This document shows positions 43,351 through 57,000 of a stretch of 64,000 nt of DNA, in pieces. The number at the start of each line of letters is the position of its first letter. Position 1 is the first letter of the stretch. Below the pieces are notes generated by a model, which saw only the letters and a list, made by a program, of their open reading frames with translations, searched no databases and was not told where the DNA came from. This DNA comes from Alisma plantago-aquatica (taxonomy: Eukaryota; Streptophyta; Magnoliopsida; Alismatales; Alismataceae), in NCBI GenBank assembly GCA_963693085.1, contig OY856412.1:1411656894-1411720893 (forward strand), in the 5' to 3' direction. The position numbers and the translations under genes are program-made.

Positions 43351-46300
43351 TGTAATGACCCCGCCTCCCGGTAACCCCCAATTAAGGGAGACCCGAAGGT
43401 CAGAGCCGTTATTCAATTAACAGGATCAAAGGTTTGACAAATAATCAATAACAATTATGAAATTCTACTAACTAACTGGAATTTGGTATAAAATTAAAAC
43501 TTTACTTACCTTTGAAAACTTTGGGAATCTATCTATCCAAGCTTGAATCTACTCTAACTAATCCTCCTTACACTTTATGTTTTACTTTCACAATGTGTCA
43601 CTTTACTGTTTGATCTTTCAATTGTTGTTCCTAAAACGCCGACAAACAAAACGTCGGTCAGTATATCGAAATATAATGGTATGTGGGAACAACCAAAAAT
43701 CTTGCAAATATGGCTAACAATTTAATAATCACAATCAAATTAATTTAACAAGCCAATTTACACGTTTCCGTATGACATTCTCCACCGCTTTTGCCCTAAC
43801 CCTGGCATACCCACCTTAGGGTGCCCTTTGCCAATGACTCAAGGCCACCTTCTCAATCCCGAGCTTGGTGCCTGGGGTCACCACTCAAGGTGTCCATTGG
43901 TCTACCCATCTGGGCCTGACCTTTGGCATCATCCATCAGGGTGGCATGTAGGTGCGAGAATACATACTACTATTTTTAATGTGATAATCATAGTGACTTT
44001 ATGATTTGCAAATATGAACATCCAACAGATAATTTGCATTCAATGCGATTAACTATCCGGAAAATCCTCAAGAAACTAAGGCGGTTATCCATAATTAACC
44101 ACATACCTGATCTAGAGAAACTTGATTGTCCAAGCAATAAGTATAAAGAATCAATCAACAAGCAATCAAGAATATCCTGAAATTAATGCATGTGATCCAA
44201 GTGTTATAGTTTATCCAAAACATTCTAAAGCTAGACTTGGATTCCACCTTAGGATTTCTAGATCACATTAGGGTTTTATTAGGGTTTTTGCCTCCATAAC
44301 ACTTTTATCATATTAAATGCTCTCTTTGTTCATAAACCCTAATTTCAACATCATAAGCCCAATTAAAGTTGATTATTTCTCTTTTATACCAAAACTACCT
44401 TCTTTATCCTTTTAAGTTATTTCAAGGTCATTAGACTCGATTATCACCTTTAGTTTCTTTCGGATTAACAACTCATAATTCATTATGGTCTATTTCCCAT
44501 ATGAACTCTATTTATTATTAATTCTACCTTGATTCAATCGGAAACCCTAATTTCTATATTAAGGTTAATTATCCACAAATTAGGGACTTCAATGCTTGAA
44601 ATAGCTTAGATTCATCATATTCCAACTTTAATCATGAAATTAGTCAATTAAAGCCATTAAGAGTCAAATTTACCAATATTAGGGTTTCAAGGCCCATTAA
44701 AGCCTATTTATGCATATAAACTCTAAATTAAACTAATTATATGCAAAGTTCATCTTTTTCAATCTTAATGATCCTTTTCGTCAATAACATGTTAATATCA
44801 ACTTTATATACTCATTTAACCCTTTCTAATTCGTTAATCATCAAAGGTTAGGGTTTTTCATTGATTAAACTATTAAAGATAGTATCTCTATATACTTTTT
44901 GAATTGCAATTAGAATTAGGCTTCAATTTTATTTTTATTATATTCCCCTCATTTTTTTGAGAAATTTTCATATTTTGCATGTTCTCATCGGAGCTACCAA
45001 TATTTAGATACAATTTTTGCAATAAATCACTTACTTTGGCCAATCAGCACGTGCCACGTCGCCCCTTGCATGCATGTTGCTCGTTGGGTTTGAAAACATT
45101 TCGAATTGTCATTTATACCCCCGAGCGGCTCCTGGTCTCTTCTCAACACTGAAGGGAAAATCCGTCCAATTTCGGCTCGTCCCCTTCCTCCGCGTGCCCT
45201 AGCACAGCCGCGGTCGGCAAGGAGCAGATGCGGCTAGGCCACCCTCCTCGGACATCGTCGGCCATAGAGATTGGATCCCAGACCTCCGCCGGACCTCCCC
45301 GCACTTCAGGGTGCCCTCAGCCGGTGTCCAAGGGTACTAGCTCACGCAGGACGCGTCCGCGACCACATGCAAGCTTTGCGGCCAAGCTGCGACGGTCAAG
45401 CCTAGGTTTGGGCATGGTGACGATAGCGGAGCATCTCCCTGACATCGCGGTACCTCCCTAAATGATCGTGGTGACCCAACGCGTCCCCGCTGCCCAGGGT
45501 TAGCGCCAAACCTTCTTGTTAGGGTTTTCATGTCATGAAGAAGGAGAAGAGAGAGATAAGGATGGGATTTCTCTAATCTTTGAATCCAGGGTTTCTTCCC
45601 TTTTTATAGGGGAGTGTTCCCACATCCTAAGACGATCATCTAAGAGGGGACAAGCCCTCTCTTATAAGGAATCCTATTCCTTCCATGAGAAGCAAGCTTC
45701 TCTCTCATCATCCACATATTCATTGGATTTCTAGGAATACAAATGTATTTTCCCTTATTCTTTTTCAACTTTCTTTTTAATCCATTAATCATGAAATTAT
45801 ATTTTTCCTTAAGTAGAAAATATCCTTTCTTAACAAAACCACATAATTCTATTAATTATGTATTCCCATTATCCTTATTTTGCAATTTTGGCATTTTCTC
45901 TTTCTTTCCTCTTCATTGGGACTCCTTGGATCCCAAGAACTCTATTATTTCGAAATCCTTTTTATTGGATACTCATTATCCTTCTAGATGCATCTAAGTG
46001 CATTATTCTTTATTATTTCTCAAGTATCTTGATTATTTCTTATTAAAATATCTCTTTTTAATGATCTCTCTTTATTTCTCCTCTATTTTCCTTATGGGAG
46101 TTCCTTCTAACATTAGGGATCATTTGGATACAAAAATCCATCAAGGATAACTTAATTACACCTCTTTCCACTTGTTTTCTGCATTTTATCATTATTTTCA
46201 ATATCTTTCTTAATAAAGAAACACTCTATTAATCTTTTCTTTTCTTATTGCTTTTCTTTGCAACTTTGGACTCCTTGTAACCCAAGGAACCCATGTGGCA

Positions 46301-46562
46301 CGAAATCCACCTTTGGACTATATTATTTTGCCTTATAGAGGTTTCTACATCTTTCTTTTCTCAAATATTCAATTATTCATTCACTAATTGAATTTTCTTG
46401 TTATTTGGGCCCAATAGCCAGTAAAGCCCACAACACAATCATCAAGGCTATTGTAAATGAAATCCACTTATTCCAAACAAATTATATCATTTGTTGTTCA
46501 AATATCTTTAATATGAGAAATTACATTTCTCACCAAAAGAACCCAAAATTGGGGTTGTAACA
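43351..46562 (-). repeat. Array LTR1
   Basis: TGTAATGACCCC to GGGTTGTAACA, 3212 bp. On the minus strand TATAAAA is at 45602-45608, so the transcript leader would run left through a GC-rich block (45120-45510). It lacks the 17-bp deletion found in LTR2. Confidence 0.92.
45120..45510 (-). other. GC- and CpG-rich block in LTR1 leader
   Basis: About 390 bp rich in CpG within an LTR that is otherwise AT-rich. It lies just downstream of the LTR TATA box on the minus strand. Short ORFs are open in several frames on both strands, for example minus 45531-45337 starting MKTLTRRFGANPG; in LTR2 and LTR3 that frame stops after GANPG. Equivalent blocks are 52620-53010 and 60125-60520. I do not recognise a protein. 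Confidence 0.7.
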
Positions 46563-49500
46563 TCCTTCCCCTCTTATAGGAATTTTGCCCTCAAAATTCC
46601 ATCAAGCAAACAAACAGTTCAGGATAAGCTTTTCATACGTCCATCAGGGCTCCCATGTGGCATCATCCTTTCCATGGTGCTTCCCAAGAACCTTCATCAT
46701 CACATATTCTTCCATCTGAGTTCTTTCTTAACTTGGTATATAATGCCCTCATAGGAGACTCAGGACATTTCAGCCTCTCAAAAGTTGAATAGGTTCAGGG
46801 CTCAACACATGGCTTGGGTACATCACATAGTGCTCTAGATCGGACTCATGGAATACATTACACATTATGTTATCCTGAGGGGCTGGGCTAAACACAACCA
46901 TCTCCACCAATCCATCTCAAATGGACCCATATATCGGGGACTCAGCTTTCTCAGTCGTAGCTTAGAGGGGTCGGATTTTGACATCACATATTCTCCCACA
47001 GAAAACTGCATGTCAGTCTGCTTTGCATTAGCTCATGACTGATGTCACCACTGGCCCTCTCTCATCCATTGCACGATCAAAGCGACTTCATCTGTACACA
47101 TTGTGGTTCTATTCTGACCTTCACGAGGACCCCTTCACCAACATCATCTTAATGAAGTGGTGACCAAAACAATCTCTCTATAAGACTTCTTGCATCCCGA
47201 TAAAGGTTATGGTGGTTAACATCACATCTTAAGAATTGTCTCTATGTATAACCCTAAACAAGCACACTTTCTCTCATCAGACCCTCTAGTCTGGATCAAA
47301 CTAATCATTAGTTAGGGGTGATAGGTGGTACTGACACTGAGTTCTTCAAGTACCTACTTCCACCTTATGGAAGTGAACCTCTAGGTCATACTCAATAACT
47401 TTTGAACTCGTATCATGGTGTAGTGGAACCATCTCTCTCTCTTATGTAGTTCAACATAATCTTTCTCTTGACAATACTCCTTTCTTTCTCATGTTATCTA
47501 GGTAAGGTGATCTACCATAACCCATATTGCATCTTAACCTTCTGGGTCAAAGGGAGACTTACCACAACATCCATAGTGATGAACTCCCATTCCCTCTCAA
47601 GGACTCTTTTATCCTCTATATCGATACACTGGGTTACTGGTGTTCGTCCTTCACCTCCTAGCTTGCATGGCCACATGCTACATGCAACTTTGTTTTAAGC
47701 ATCCAGAGTGCTACCAACACTTACTATCTTTGTAGTACCAAGGTATATCATGACCTCCTGTATTGTTATGATTCCTCAAGCTTGATACCTCGGAAACCCT
47801 AAACCATTCCTAAAAAAGGGTTTTATTACCTTCCTATCCCAAGGAATGTATCTGAGGTTCTATCACCATCCTTTTACTATATCAAGAACTAAACTGGCTA
47901 ACCAAACAACCATTAACTTGTTCAACATATCTTGTTACATCTGTGTGTTAGCCAAAACTCATCTTCTTTCCAAACTTAGGGTTAGTCGAACAACCTCAAC
48001 CTCTTCTAGCCTCTATCTAAACTAGGCAGCTATATCTCAACCAGAGCATTCATTACCACTTCACCTCCTTAGGTGTCAGGTAATGTAGAAGACTTACACC
48101 TCCACATATTTCACTTATCATCTCATCTCAAATTCTACATTTGTCTTCATCAAGAAACTCTGAGCTCATCCTCATGGTGATTCAACTCAACTTTACAAAT
48201 TCTGCATAGCTCATGATAAAACATCCTCACAAGATGATTTTCTTAATACTCTTAGTGGTTGTAAACCATCCATGTATCATTCACTCCACAAAGGTATGTT
48301 ATAATTTCTATCCTTATCCCTTATAGCAACGTTCCAACTTCCATCATCTTTTATCCTTGGTGTAAGGCATGCGTACTGTCCTATCTCTCACTCCCATAAC
48401 AAGAGGAAATAAGCATTTGGCTGCAGTCCAAATACAGAGTTCTTCCTGTTCTAAGAGTAGAGATGGTACAACCCACCTTGCTAGTACACTTTCAAATCTA
48501 AGTTGAAACATGCCACCTATGTCTCTTCATCGCAAACATCATGATATCAAAATTACTTCCATGGAAAACTGGTCTCAACCCTACTTGGTCTAAACACAAT
48601 CCTTGGTCGTCTCCTCTAGGTCTATAGGGTGCTGGCACTTTTGGGGTCATCCCTATTCCCTTATGCATCCAGAGAGTGCCCTACTCATCTTCCCTTTGGG
48701 TCTCATGAGTTCATGAAGGTGATCAATCTCCTAACCCATGGCCCTCAGACAATGATAGTTGTTACCTCCCGACCCTATGGTCATGTGCAACTAGGGAATT
48801 AGGAAACTCCTTTCATCGGTCTTATCCCTACCTGACCCTAGGATAGACTTAGGATTCCATTATAGTACATGTCCAACTTAGAACCTTACCCAAGCCTTCA
48901 TCATCTCTCTCTGCATTCTCGACTGACTTTCATCCCTTCATAGGGTCATGGCAACCTGCTTACCTTGGTCAGGCCCCATACTGGTTACCTCCATGGTAAC
49001 GCGTCCACATGCACTTAGAGATGGTTATCTATGGATCTACAGGTCCATTCTCATACCATGTACTTTTCCTCTTTAGGTCTCCACAAACCCACAAACCGGT
49101 ACACACCTTACCAAAGGGTCCCTCTCCCAGGATGGGAGGAATCTACAACTCTTGACAACAAGGTCACAAACATCCTTAGGGTTTATATTCACATGAGCAT
49201 GCTTAACCCAACAGCTACTAGGGAACAAGTAGTCCACCTATTAAACCATGCTACGTCATACTTGTTCTCTTTCCTCAACATTAGATCAACTTGGGCATGA
49301 AGGGTTCATCAAACATACCCTTAACTTAAGGGGTTTCCTTTACCTCTACACATGAGGAGTACCATGCTCGAAACTATAGAGACTCAAATATCATCAGGAG
49401 CATCGGATACACTGCTTCCCCTCTTAGGCCTAGGAATCCTAGGTTCTCCTTTGGATATCCAACTGCATGCTCAAACTCTTAGCCACGAATCAAACATGTC

Positions 49501-50868
49501 CAAGGTATTTCATGTACTCCCATGATCCTTTTATATGAGCAATACCTCAGAGTCGAGTCCTCTTCAAGGACAACCGACTAGGTATAATGCCTCACAACTG
49601 GTTACTTAAACCCCCTCAGGGTCTATAGCACTCTTTATCTCATCCAGTAGGTAATCACTTATACCCTAGGTATCAGAAGCATCATCCTTCCTTTAAGGTT
49701 TGGTTCCTCTAAAGGCAACTGAGATATCATCCGCCTTCAGGGATCAAACATAGGGCAACCACTATCATCCACTTAGGTCGCATCATCCTCTACTATACAT
49801 TGTTCCTAAGTCTCAGAACCTAAGCTTCCAACCTTCTTGCTTGAGTCTTGCTTTCCTCTCTAGAACTAACTCTACATCCAACCTTACTACCAGATGTCCT
49901 TTCTCCATGAAGGATCGAGCTTTACTAGTATACCTTCACATGGGTGAAGCATATGCTCGAACTTAGGTTTGCTCAAAAACATTCATAGCCCTTTATGCTA
50001 ATTCCATGATCCCTTAACCAGGGTTTCATCAAGATATACCCTACTTGCCTAAGCCCATAGGGTAACTATAGGTTCTCTTCTAACCTCATCCATGAAGGAG
50101 CTATCCTTCTCTCTAGCATGCACGGCCCTCTCCAGGGTTGGTCGCCAAAGGTACTAGGTCATCTACCCTTTTATGGCATCCCAAAGGCATGTCCAACCAA
50201 ACACTCGGTCAACCATGACATCTAACTCATCATGTCATCCCTCTCTCTAACCTTCACTTAGGGTTAGGGTTAACATCATCCTCAAAGGATGTGCTAGGTA
50301 TCTGTTTTTAATGGAGGTCTCTACCTCCAAGACTAACTTTCTCTATCCATCCTCCTACCAAGGAGGTCTATCCTCATGTCTCTCCTGAGGGCAATGACGA
50401 CTCACATCATACGACCTAAGCATGTATCTATTCTTTAGTTTACGCTTAATCTATTAAGCTTATGTCCATGACATCTTATTTACATGCTTTTCATTAATTT
50501 GGTGGAGGATTCCTTAGTCCTTATTAACCTTACCCATACCTCAAGAGGGTGAGGAGAAGAGAGAAAACCCTAATCCTTAAGGTCCTTAATAGAATTTGAG
50601 TTGAAAAGGGATGAACGAGATGAGAGAGTCCTAAAGGTGTCTTATTTTGAGTCATATCCTAAGACATCGGCCAGGCAGTCCCACAATCTGGGAGTCCTTG
50701 TATTCTGACTAGCGGTGCGGAGGAAAATATTGCCAACCCCCATACGTGATCCTTTTCTAGACACCTCAGTCTTTCAGACAATCCTCTAATAACTCCCTTG
50801 GTTCTATGGAATTGTAAAATTTAATAATTATTTAAGATTAAATGAGGAACCTATGCTCTGATACCAAT
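46563..50868 (-). pseudogene. pol: Array interior 1: decayed chromovirus gag-pol
   Basis: Reading the minus strand, 47600-47500 gives EWEFITMDVVVSLPLTQK (family WEHITMDFVVGLPRT, first catalytic Asp). Near 47330 ELSVSTTYHP fits LSTAYHPQTDGQ, and near 46700 GKDDATWEP fits the chromodomain block VEEATWE. RT-like fragments near 48800 are weak, and gag and protease are not readable. The 4.3 kb is somewhat shorter than usual for the lineage. The primer site is 50855-50866 (minus TGGTATCAGAGC), and PPT is the complement of 46563-46576. Stops are dense in all frames. Confidence 0.75.
50855..50866 (-). other. Array primer-binding site, unit 1
   Basis: The minus strand reads TGGTATCAGAGC, two bases inside LTR2. 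Its counterpart for unit 2 is at 58350-58361 with one change. Confidence 0.9.
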
Positions 50869-53800
50869 TGTAATGACCCCGCCTCACGGTAACCCCCAAT
50901 TAAGGGAGACCCGAAGGTCATAGTCGTTATTCAATTAACAGGATCAAAGGTTCGACAAATAATCAATAACAATTATGAAATTCTACTAACTAACTGGAAT
51001 TTGGTATAAAATTAAAACTTTACTTACCTTTGAAAACTTTGGGAATCTATCTATCCAAGCTTGAATCTACTCTAACTAATCCTCCTTGCAATTTATGTTT
51101 TACTTTCACAATGTGTCACTTTACTGTTTGATCTTTCAATTGTTGTTCCTAAAACATCAACAAACAAAATGTCGGCCAGTATATCAAAATATACTGGTAT
51201 GTGGGAACAACAAAAAATCTTGCAAATATGGCTAACAATTTAATAATCACAATCAAATTAATTTAACAAGCCAATTTACATGTTTCCGTATGACATTCTC
51301 CACCGCTTTTGCCCTAACCCTGGCATACCCACCTTAGGGTGCCCTTTGCCAATGACTTAAGGCCACCTTCTCAATCCCGATCTTGGTGCCTGGGGTCACC
51401 ACTCAAGGTGTCCATTGGTATACCCATCTGGGCCTGACCTTTGGCATCATCCATCAGGGTGGCATGTAGGTGCGAGAATACATACTACTATTTTTAATGT
51501 GATAATCGTAGTGACTTTATGATTTGCAAATATGAACATCCAACAGATAATTTGCATTCAATGCGATTAACCATCCAGAAAATCCTTGGAAAACTAAGGC
51601 GGTTATCCATAATTAACCACATACCTGAACCAGAGCAACTTGATTGTCCAAGCAATAAGGATAAAGAATCAATCAACAAGCAATCAACAATATCCTGAAA
51701 TTAATGCATGCGATCCAAGTGTTATAGTTTATCCAAAACATTCTAAAGCTAGACTTGGATTCCACCTTAGGCTTTCTAGATCACATTAGGGTTTTATTAG
51801 GGTTTTTGCCTCCATAACGCTTTTATCATATTAAATACTCTCTTAGTTCATAAACCCTAATTTCAACATCATAAGCCCAATTAAAGTTGATTATTTCTCT
51901 TTTATACCAAAACTACCTTCTTTATCAAGGTCATTAGACTCGATTATCACCTTTAGTTTCTTTCGGATTAACAACTCATAATTCATTATATTCTAATTCC
52001 CATATGAACTGTATTTATTATTAATTCTACCTTGATTCAATCGAAAACCCTAATTTCTATATTAAGGTTAATTATCCACAAATTAGGGACTTTAATGCTC
52101 GAAATAGCTTAGATTCAACATATTCCAACTTTAATCATGAAATTAGTCAATTAAAGCCATTAAGAGTCAAATTTACCAACATTAGGGTTTCAAGGCCCAT
52201 TAAAGCCTATTTATGCATATAAACTCTAAATTAAACTAATTATATGCAAAGTTAATCTTTTTCGATCTTAATGATTCTTTTCGTCATTAACATGTTAATA
52301 TCAACTTTATATACTCATTTAACCCTTTCTAATTCGTTAATCATCAAAGGTTAGGGTTTTTCATTGATAATCTATTAAAGATAGTATCTCTATATTCTTT
52401 TTGAATTGCAATCAGAATTAGGCTTCAATTTTATTTTTATTAGATTCCCCTCATTTTTCTGAGCAATTTTGATATTTTGCATGTTCTCATCGGAGCAACC
52501 AATATTTAGATACAATTTTTGCAATAAATCACTTACTCTGGCCAATCAGCGTGTGCCACGTCGCCCCTTGCATGTATGTTGCTCGCTGGGTTTGAAAACA
52601 TTTTGAATTGTCATTTATACCCCCGAGCGGCTCCTGGTCTCTTCTCAACACCGAAGTGCAAATCCGTCCAATGTCGGCTCGTCTCCTTCCTCCACATGCC
52701 CTAGCGCAGCCGCGGTCGGTAAGGAGTAGGTGCGGCTGGGCCACCCTCCTCGGACATCGTCGGCCATAGGGATTGGATCCCAGACCTCCGCCGGACCTCC
52801 CCGCACTTCAGGGTGCCTTCGGCTGGTGTCCAAGGGTAGCAGCTCGCGCAGGCCGCATCCACGACCACCTGCAAGCTTTGCGGCCAAGCTGCGATGGTCA
52901 AACCTAGGTTTGGGCACGATGACGACAGCGGAGCATCTCCCTGACATCGCGGTACCTCCCTCAATGATTGTGGTGACCCCACGCGTCCCCGCTACCCAGG
53001 GTTAGCGCCAAACCTTCTTGTTAGGGTTTTCATGTCATGAAGAAGGAGAAGAGAGAGATAAGGATGGGATTTCTCTAATCTTTGAATCCAGGGTTTCTTC
53101 CCTTTTTATAGGGGAGTGTTCCCACGTCCTAATACAATCATCTAAGAGGGGACAAGCCCTCTCTTATGAGGAATCCTATTCCTTCCATGAGAAGAAAACT
53201 TCTCTCTCATCATCCACATATTCATTGGATTTCCAGGAATACAAATGTATTTTCCCTTATTCTCTTTCGACTTGCTTTTTAATCCATTAATCACGAAATT
53301 ATATTTTTCCTTAAGTAGAAAATATCCTTTCTTAACAAAACCACATAATTCTAATAATTATGTATTCCCATTATCCTTATTTTGCAATTTTGGCATTTTC
53401 TCTTTCTTTCCTCTTCATTGGGACTCCTTGGATCCCAAGAACTCTATTATTTCAAAATCCTTTTTATTGGATACTCATTATCCTTCTAGATGCATCTAAA
53501 TGCATTATTCTTTATTATTTCTCATTATCTTTATTATTTCTTATTAAAATATCTCTTTTTAAGGATCTCTCTTTATTTATCCTCTATTTTCCTTATGGGA
53601 GTTCCTTTTAACATTAGGAATCCTTTGGATACGAAAATCCATCAAGGATAACTTAATTACACCTCTTTCCACTTGTTTTCCACATTTTATCATTATTTTC
53701 AATATCTTTCTTAATAAAGAAATACTCTATTAATCTTTTCTTTTCTTATTGCTTTTCTTTGCAACTTTGGACTCCTTGTAACCCAAGGAACCCATGTGGC

Positions 53801-54063
53801 ACGAAATCTACCTTTGGACTATATTATTTTGCCTTCTAGAGGTTTCTACATCTTTCTTTTCTCAAATATACAATTATTCATTCACTAATTGAATTTTCTT
53901 GTTATTTGGGCCCAATAGCCAATAAAGCCCACAACACAATCATCAAGGCTATTGTAAACGAAATCCACTTATTTCAAACAAATTATATCATTTGTTGTTC
54001 AAATATCTTTAGTATGAGAAATTACATTTCTCACCAAAAGAACCCAAAATTGGGGTTGTAACA
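50869..54063 (-). repeat. Array LTR2 (shared middle LTR)
   Basis: 3195 bp. It is close to LTR1 and LTR3 throughout but lacks 17 bp at about 51925 (CTTTTAAGTTATTTC region). TATAAAAA on the minus strand at 53103-53110. It serves as 5' LTR of one unit and 3' LTR of the other. Confidence 0.92.
52620..53010 (-). other. GC- and CpG-rich block in LTR2 leader
   Basis: Same block as 45120-45510 with scattered substitutions, many C/T or G/A. Confidence 0.7.
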
Positions 54064-57000
54064 TCCTTCCCCTCTTATAGGAATTTTGCCCTCAAAATTC
54101 CATCAAGCAAACAAACAGTTCAGGATAAGCTTTTCATACGTCCATCAGGGCTCCCATGTGGCATCGTACTTTCCATGGTGTTTCCCAAGAACCTTCATCA
54201 TCACATATTCTTCCATCTGAGTTCTTTCTTACCTTGGTATATAATACCCTCATAGGTGACTCAGGACATTTCAGCCTCTCAAAAGCTGAATAGGTTTAGG
54301 GCTCAGCACATGGCTTGGGTACATCACATAGTGCTCTAGATCGGACTCATGGAATACATTACACATTATGTTATCCTGAGGGGCATGGCTAAACACAACC
54401 ATCTTCACCAATCCATCTTGAATGGACCCATATATCGGGGACTCAGCTTTCTCAGCCGTAGCTTAGAGGGGTCGGATTTTCACATCACATATTCTCCCAC
54501 AGAAAACTGCATGTCAGTCTGCTTTGCATCAGCTCGTGATTGATGTCACCACTGGCCCTCTCTCAGCCATTGCACGATCAAAGGGACTTCATCTGCACAC
54601 ATTCTGGTTCTATTCTGACCTTCGCGAGGCCACCTTCACCAACATCATCTTAATGAAGTGGTGACCGACATAATCTCTCTATAAGACTTCTTGCATCCCG
54701 ATAAAGGTTATGGTGGTTAACATCACATCTTAAGAATTGTCTCTATGTATCACCCTAAACATGCACACTTGCTCTTATCAGACCCTCTAGTCTGGATCAA
54801 ACTAATCATTAGTTAGGGGTGATATGCAGTACTGACACTGAGTTCTTCAAGTACCTACTTCCACCTTATGGAAGTGAACCTCTAGGTCATACTCAAGAAC
54901 TTTTGAACTCGTATCATGGTGTAGTGGAACCATCTCTCTCTCTCTTATGTAGTTCAACAGAATCTTTCTCTTGACAATACTCCTTTCTTTCTCATGTTAT
55001 CTAGGTAAGGTGATCTACCATAACCCATATTGCATCTTGACCTTCTGGGTCAAAGGGAGACTTACCACAACATCCATAGTGATGAACTCCCATTCCCTCT
55101 CAGGGACTCTTTTATCCTCTATATCGATACACTGGGTTACTGGTGTTCGTCCTTCACCTCCTGGCTTGCATGGCCACATGCTACATGCAACTTTGTTTTA
55201 AGCATCCAGAGTGCTACCAACACTTACTATCTTTGTAGTACCAAGGTATATCATGACCTCCTGTATTGTTATGATTCCTCAAGCTTGATACCTCAGAAAC
55301 CCTAAACCATTCCCAAAAAGGGTTTTATTACCTTCCTATCCCAAGGAATGTATCTGAGGTTCTATCACCATCCTTTTACTATATCAAAGACTAAACTGGA
55401 TAACCAAACAACCATTAACTTGTTCAACATATCTTGTTACATATGTGTGTTAGCCAAAACTCATCTTCTTTCCAAACTTAGTGTTAGTCGAACAACCTCA
55501 ACCTCTTCTAGCCTCTATCTAAACTAGGCAGCTATATCTCAACCAGAGAATTCATTACCACTTCACCTCCTTAGGTGTAAGGTAATGTAGAAGACTTACA
55601 CCTCCACATATTTCACTTATCATCTCATCTAAAATTCTACGTTTGTCTTCATCAAGAAACTCTGAGCTCATCCTCATGGTGATTCAACTCAACTTTACAA
55701 ATTTTTCATAGCTCATGATATAACATCCTCACAATATGATTTTCTTAATACTCTTAGTGGTTGTAAACCATCCATGTATCATTCACTCCACAAAGGTATG
55801 CTATCATTTCTATCCTTATCCCTTGTAGCAACGTTCCAATTTCCATCATCTTTTATCCTTGGTGTAAGGCATGCGTACTGTCCTATCTCTCACTCCCATA
55901 ACAAGAGGAAATAAGCATTTGGCTGCAGTCCAAATACAGAGTTCTTACTGTTCCAAGAGTAGAGATGGTACAACCCACCTTGCCAGTACACTTTCAAATC
56001 TAAGTTGAGACGTGCCACCTATGTCTCTTCATCACAAACATCATTATATCAAAATTACTTCCATGGAAAACGGGTCTCAACCCTACTTGGTCTAAACACA
56101 ATCCTTGGTCGTCTCCTCTAGGTCTATAGGGTGCTGGCACTTTTGGGGTCATCCCTGTTCCCTTATGCATCCAGAGAGTTCCCTACTCATCTGCCCTTTG
56201 GGTCTCATGAGTTCATGAAGGTGATCAATCTCCTAACCCATGTCCCTCAGACAATGATAGTTGTTACCTCCCGACCCTATGGTCATGTGCAACTAGGGAA
56301 TTAGGAAACTCCTTCTTTCATCGGTCTTATCCCTACCTGACCCTAGGATAGACTTAGGATTCCATTATAGTACATGTCCAACTTAGATCATTACCCAAGC
56401 CTTTATCATCTCTCTTTGCATTCTCGACTGACTTTCATCCCTTCATAGGGTCATGGCAACCTGCTTACCTTGGTCAGGCCCCATACTAGTTACCTCCATG
56501 GTAACACGTCCACATGCACTTAGAGATGGTTATCTATGGATCTACAGGTTCATTCTCATACCATGTACTTTTCCTCTATAGGTCTCCACAAACTGGTACA
56601 TACCTTACCAAAGGGTCCCTCTCCCAGGATGGGAGGAATCTACAACTCTTGACAACAAGGTCACAAACATCCTTAGGGTTTATATTCACATGAGCATGCT
56701 TAACCGAGTAGCTACTAGGGCACAATTAGTCCACCTATTAAACCATGCTAGGTCATACTTGTTCTCTTTCCTCAACATTAGATCAACTTAGACGTGAAGG
56801 GTTCATCAAACATACCCTTAACTTAAGGGGTTTCCTTTACCTCTACACATAAAGAGTACCATGCTCGAAACTATAGAGACTCAAATCTCATCAGGAGCAT
56901 CGGATACACTGCTTCCCCTCTTAGGCCTAGGAACCCTAGGTTCTCCTTTGGATATCCAACTGCATGCTCAAACTCTTAACCACAAATCAAACATATACAA

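Noticed and set aside
45228..45461. Conserved plus-strand ORF in the three array LTRs as a host gene
   Set aside because: It is antisense to the LTR transcript and lies in a CpG-rich block open in many frames; similarity of copies follows from LTR duplication.
49031..49300. ORFs in the array interiors on the plus strand
   Set aside because: The element is on the minus strand; the ORFs are short and have no domain.
50260..50285. Telomere-like TTAGGG words
   Set aside because: Only two partial units, in a degraded interior; also present in the second interior.
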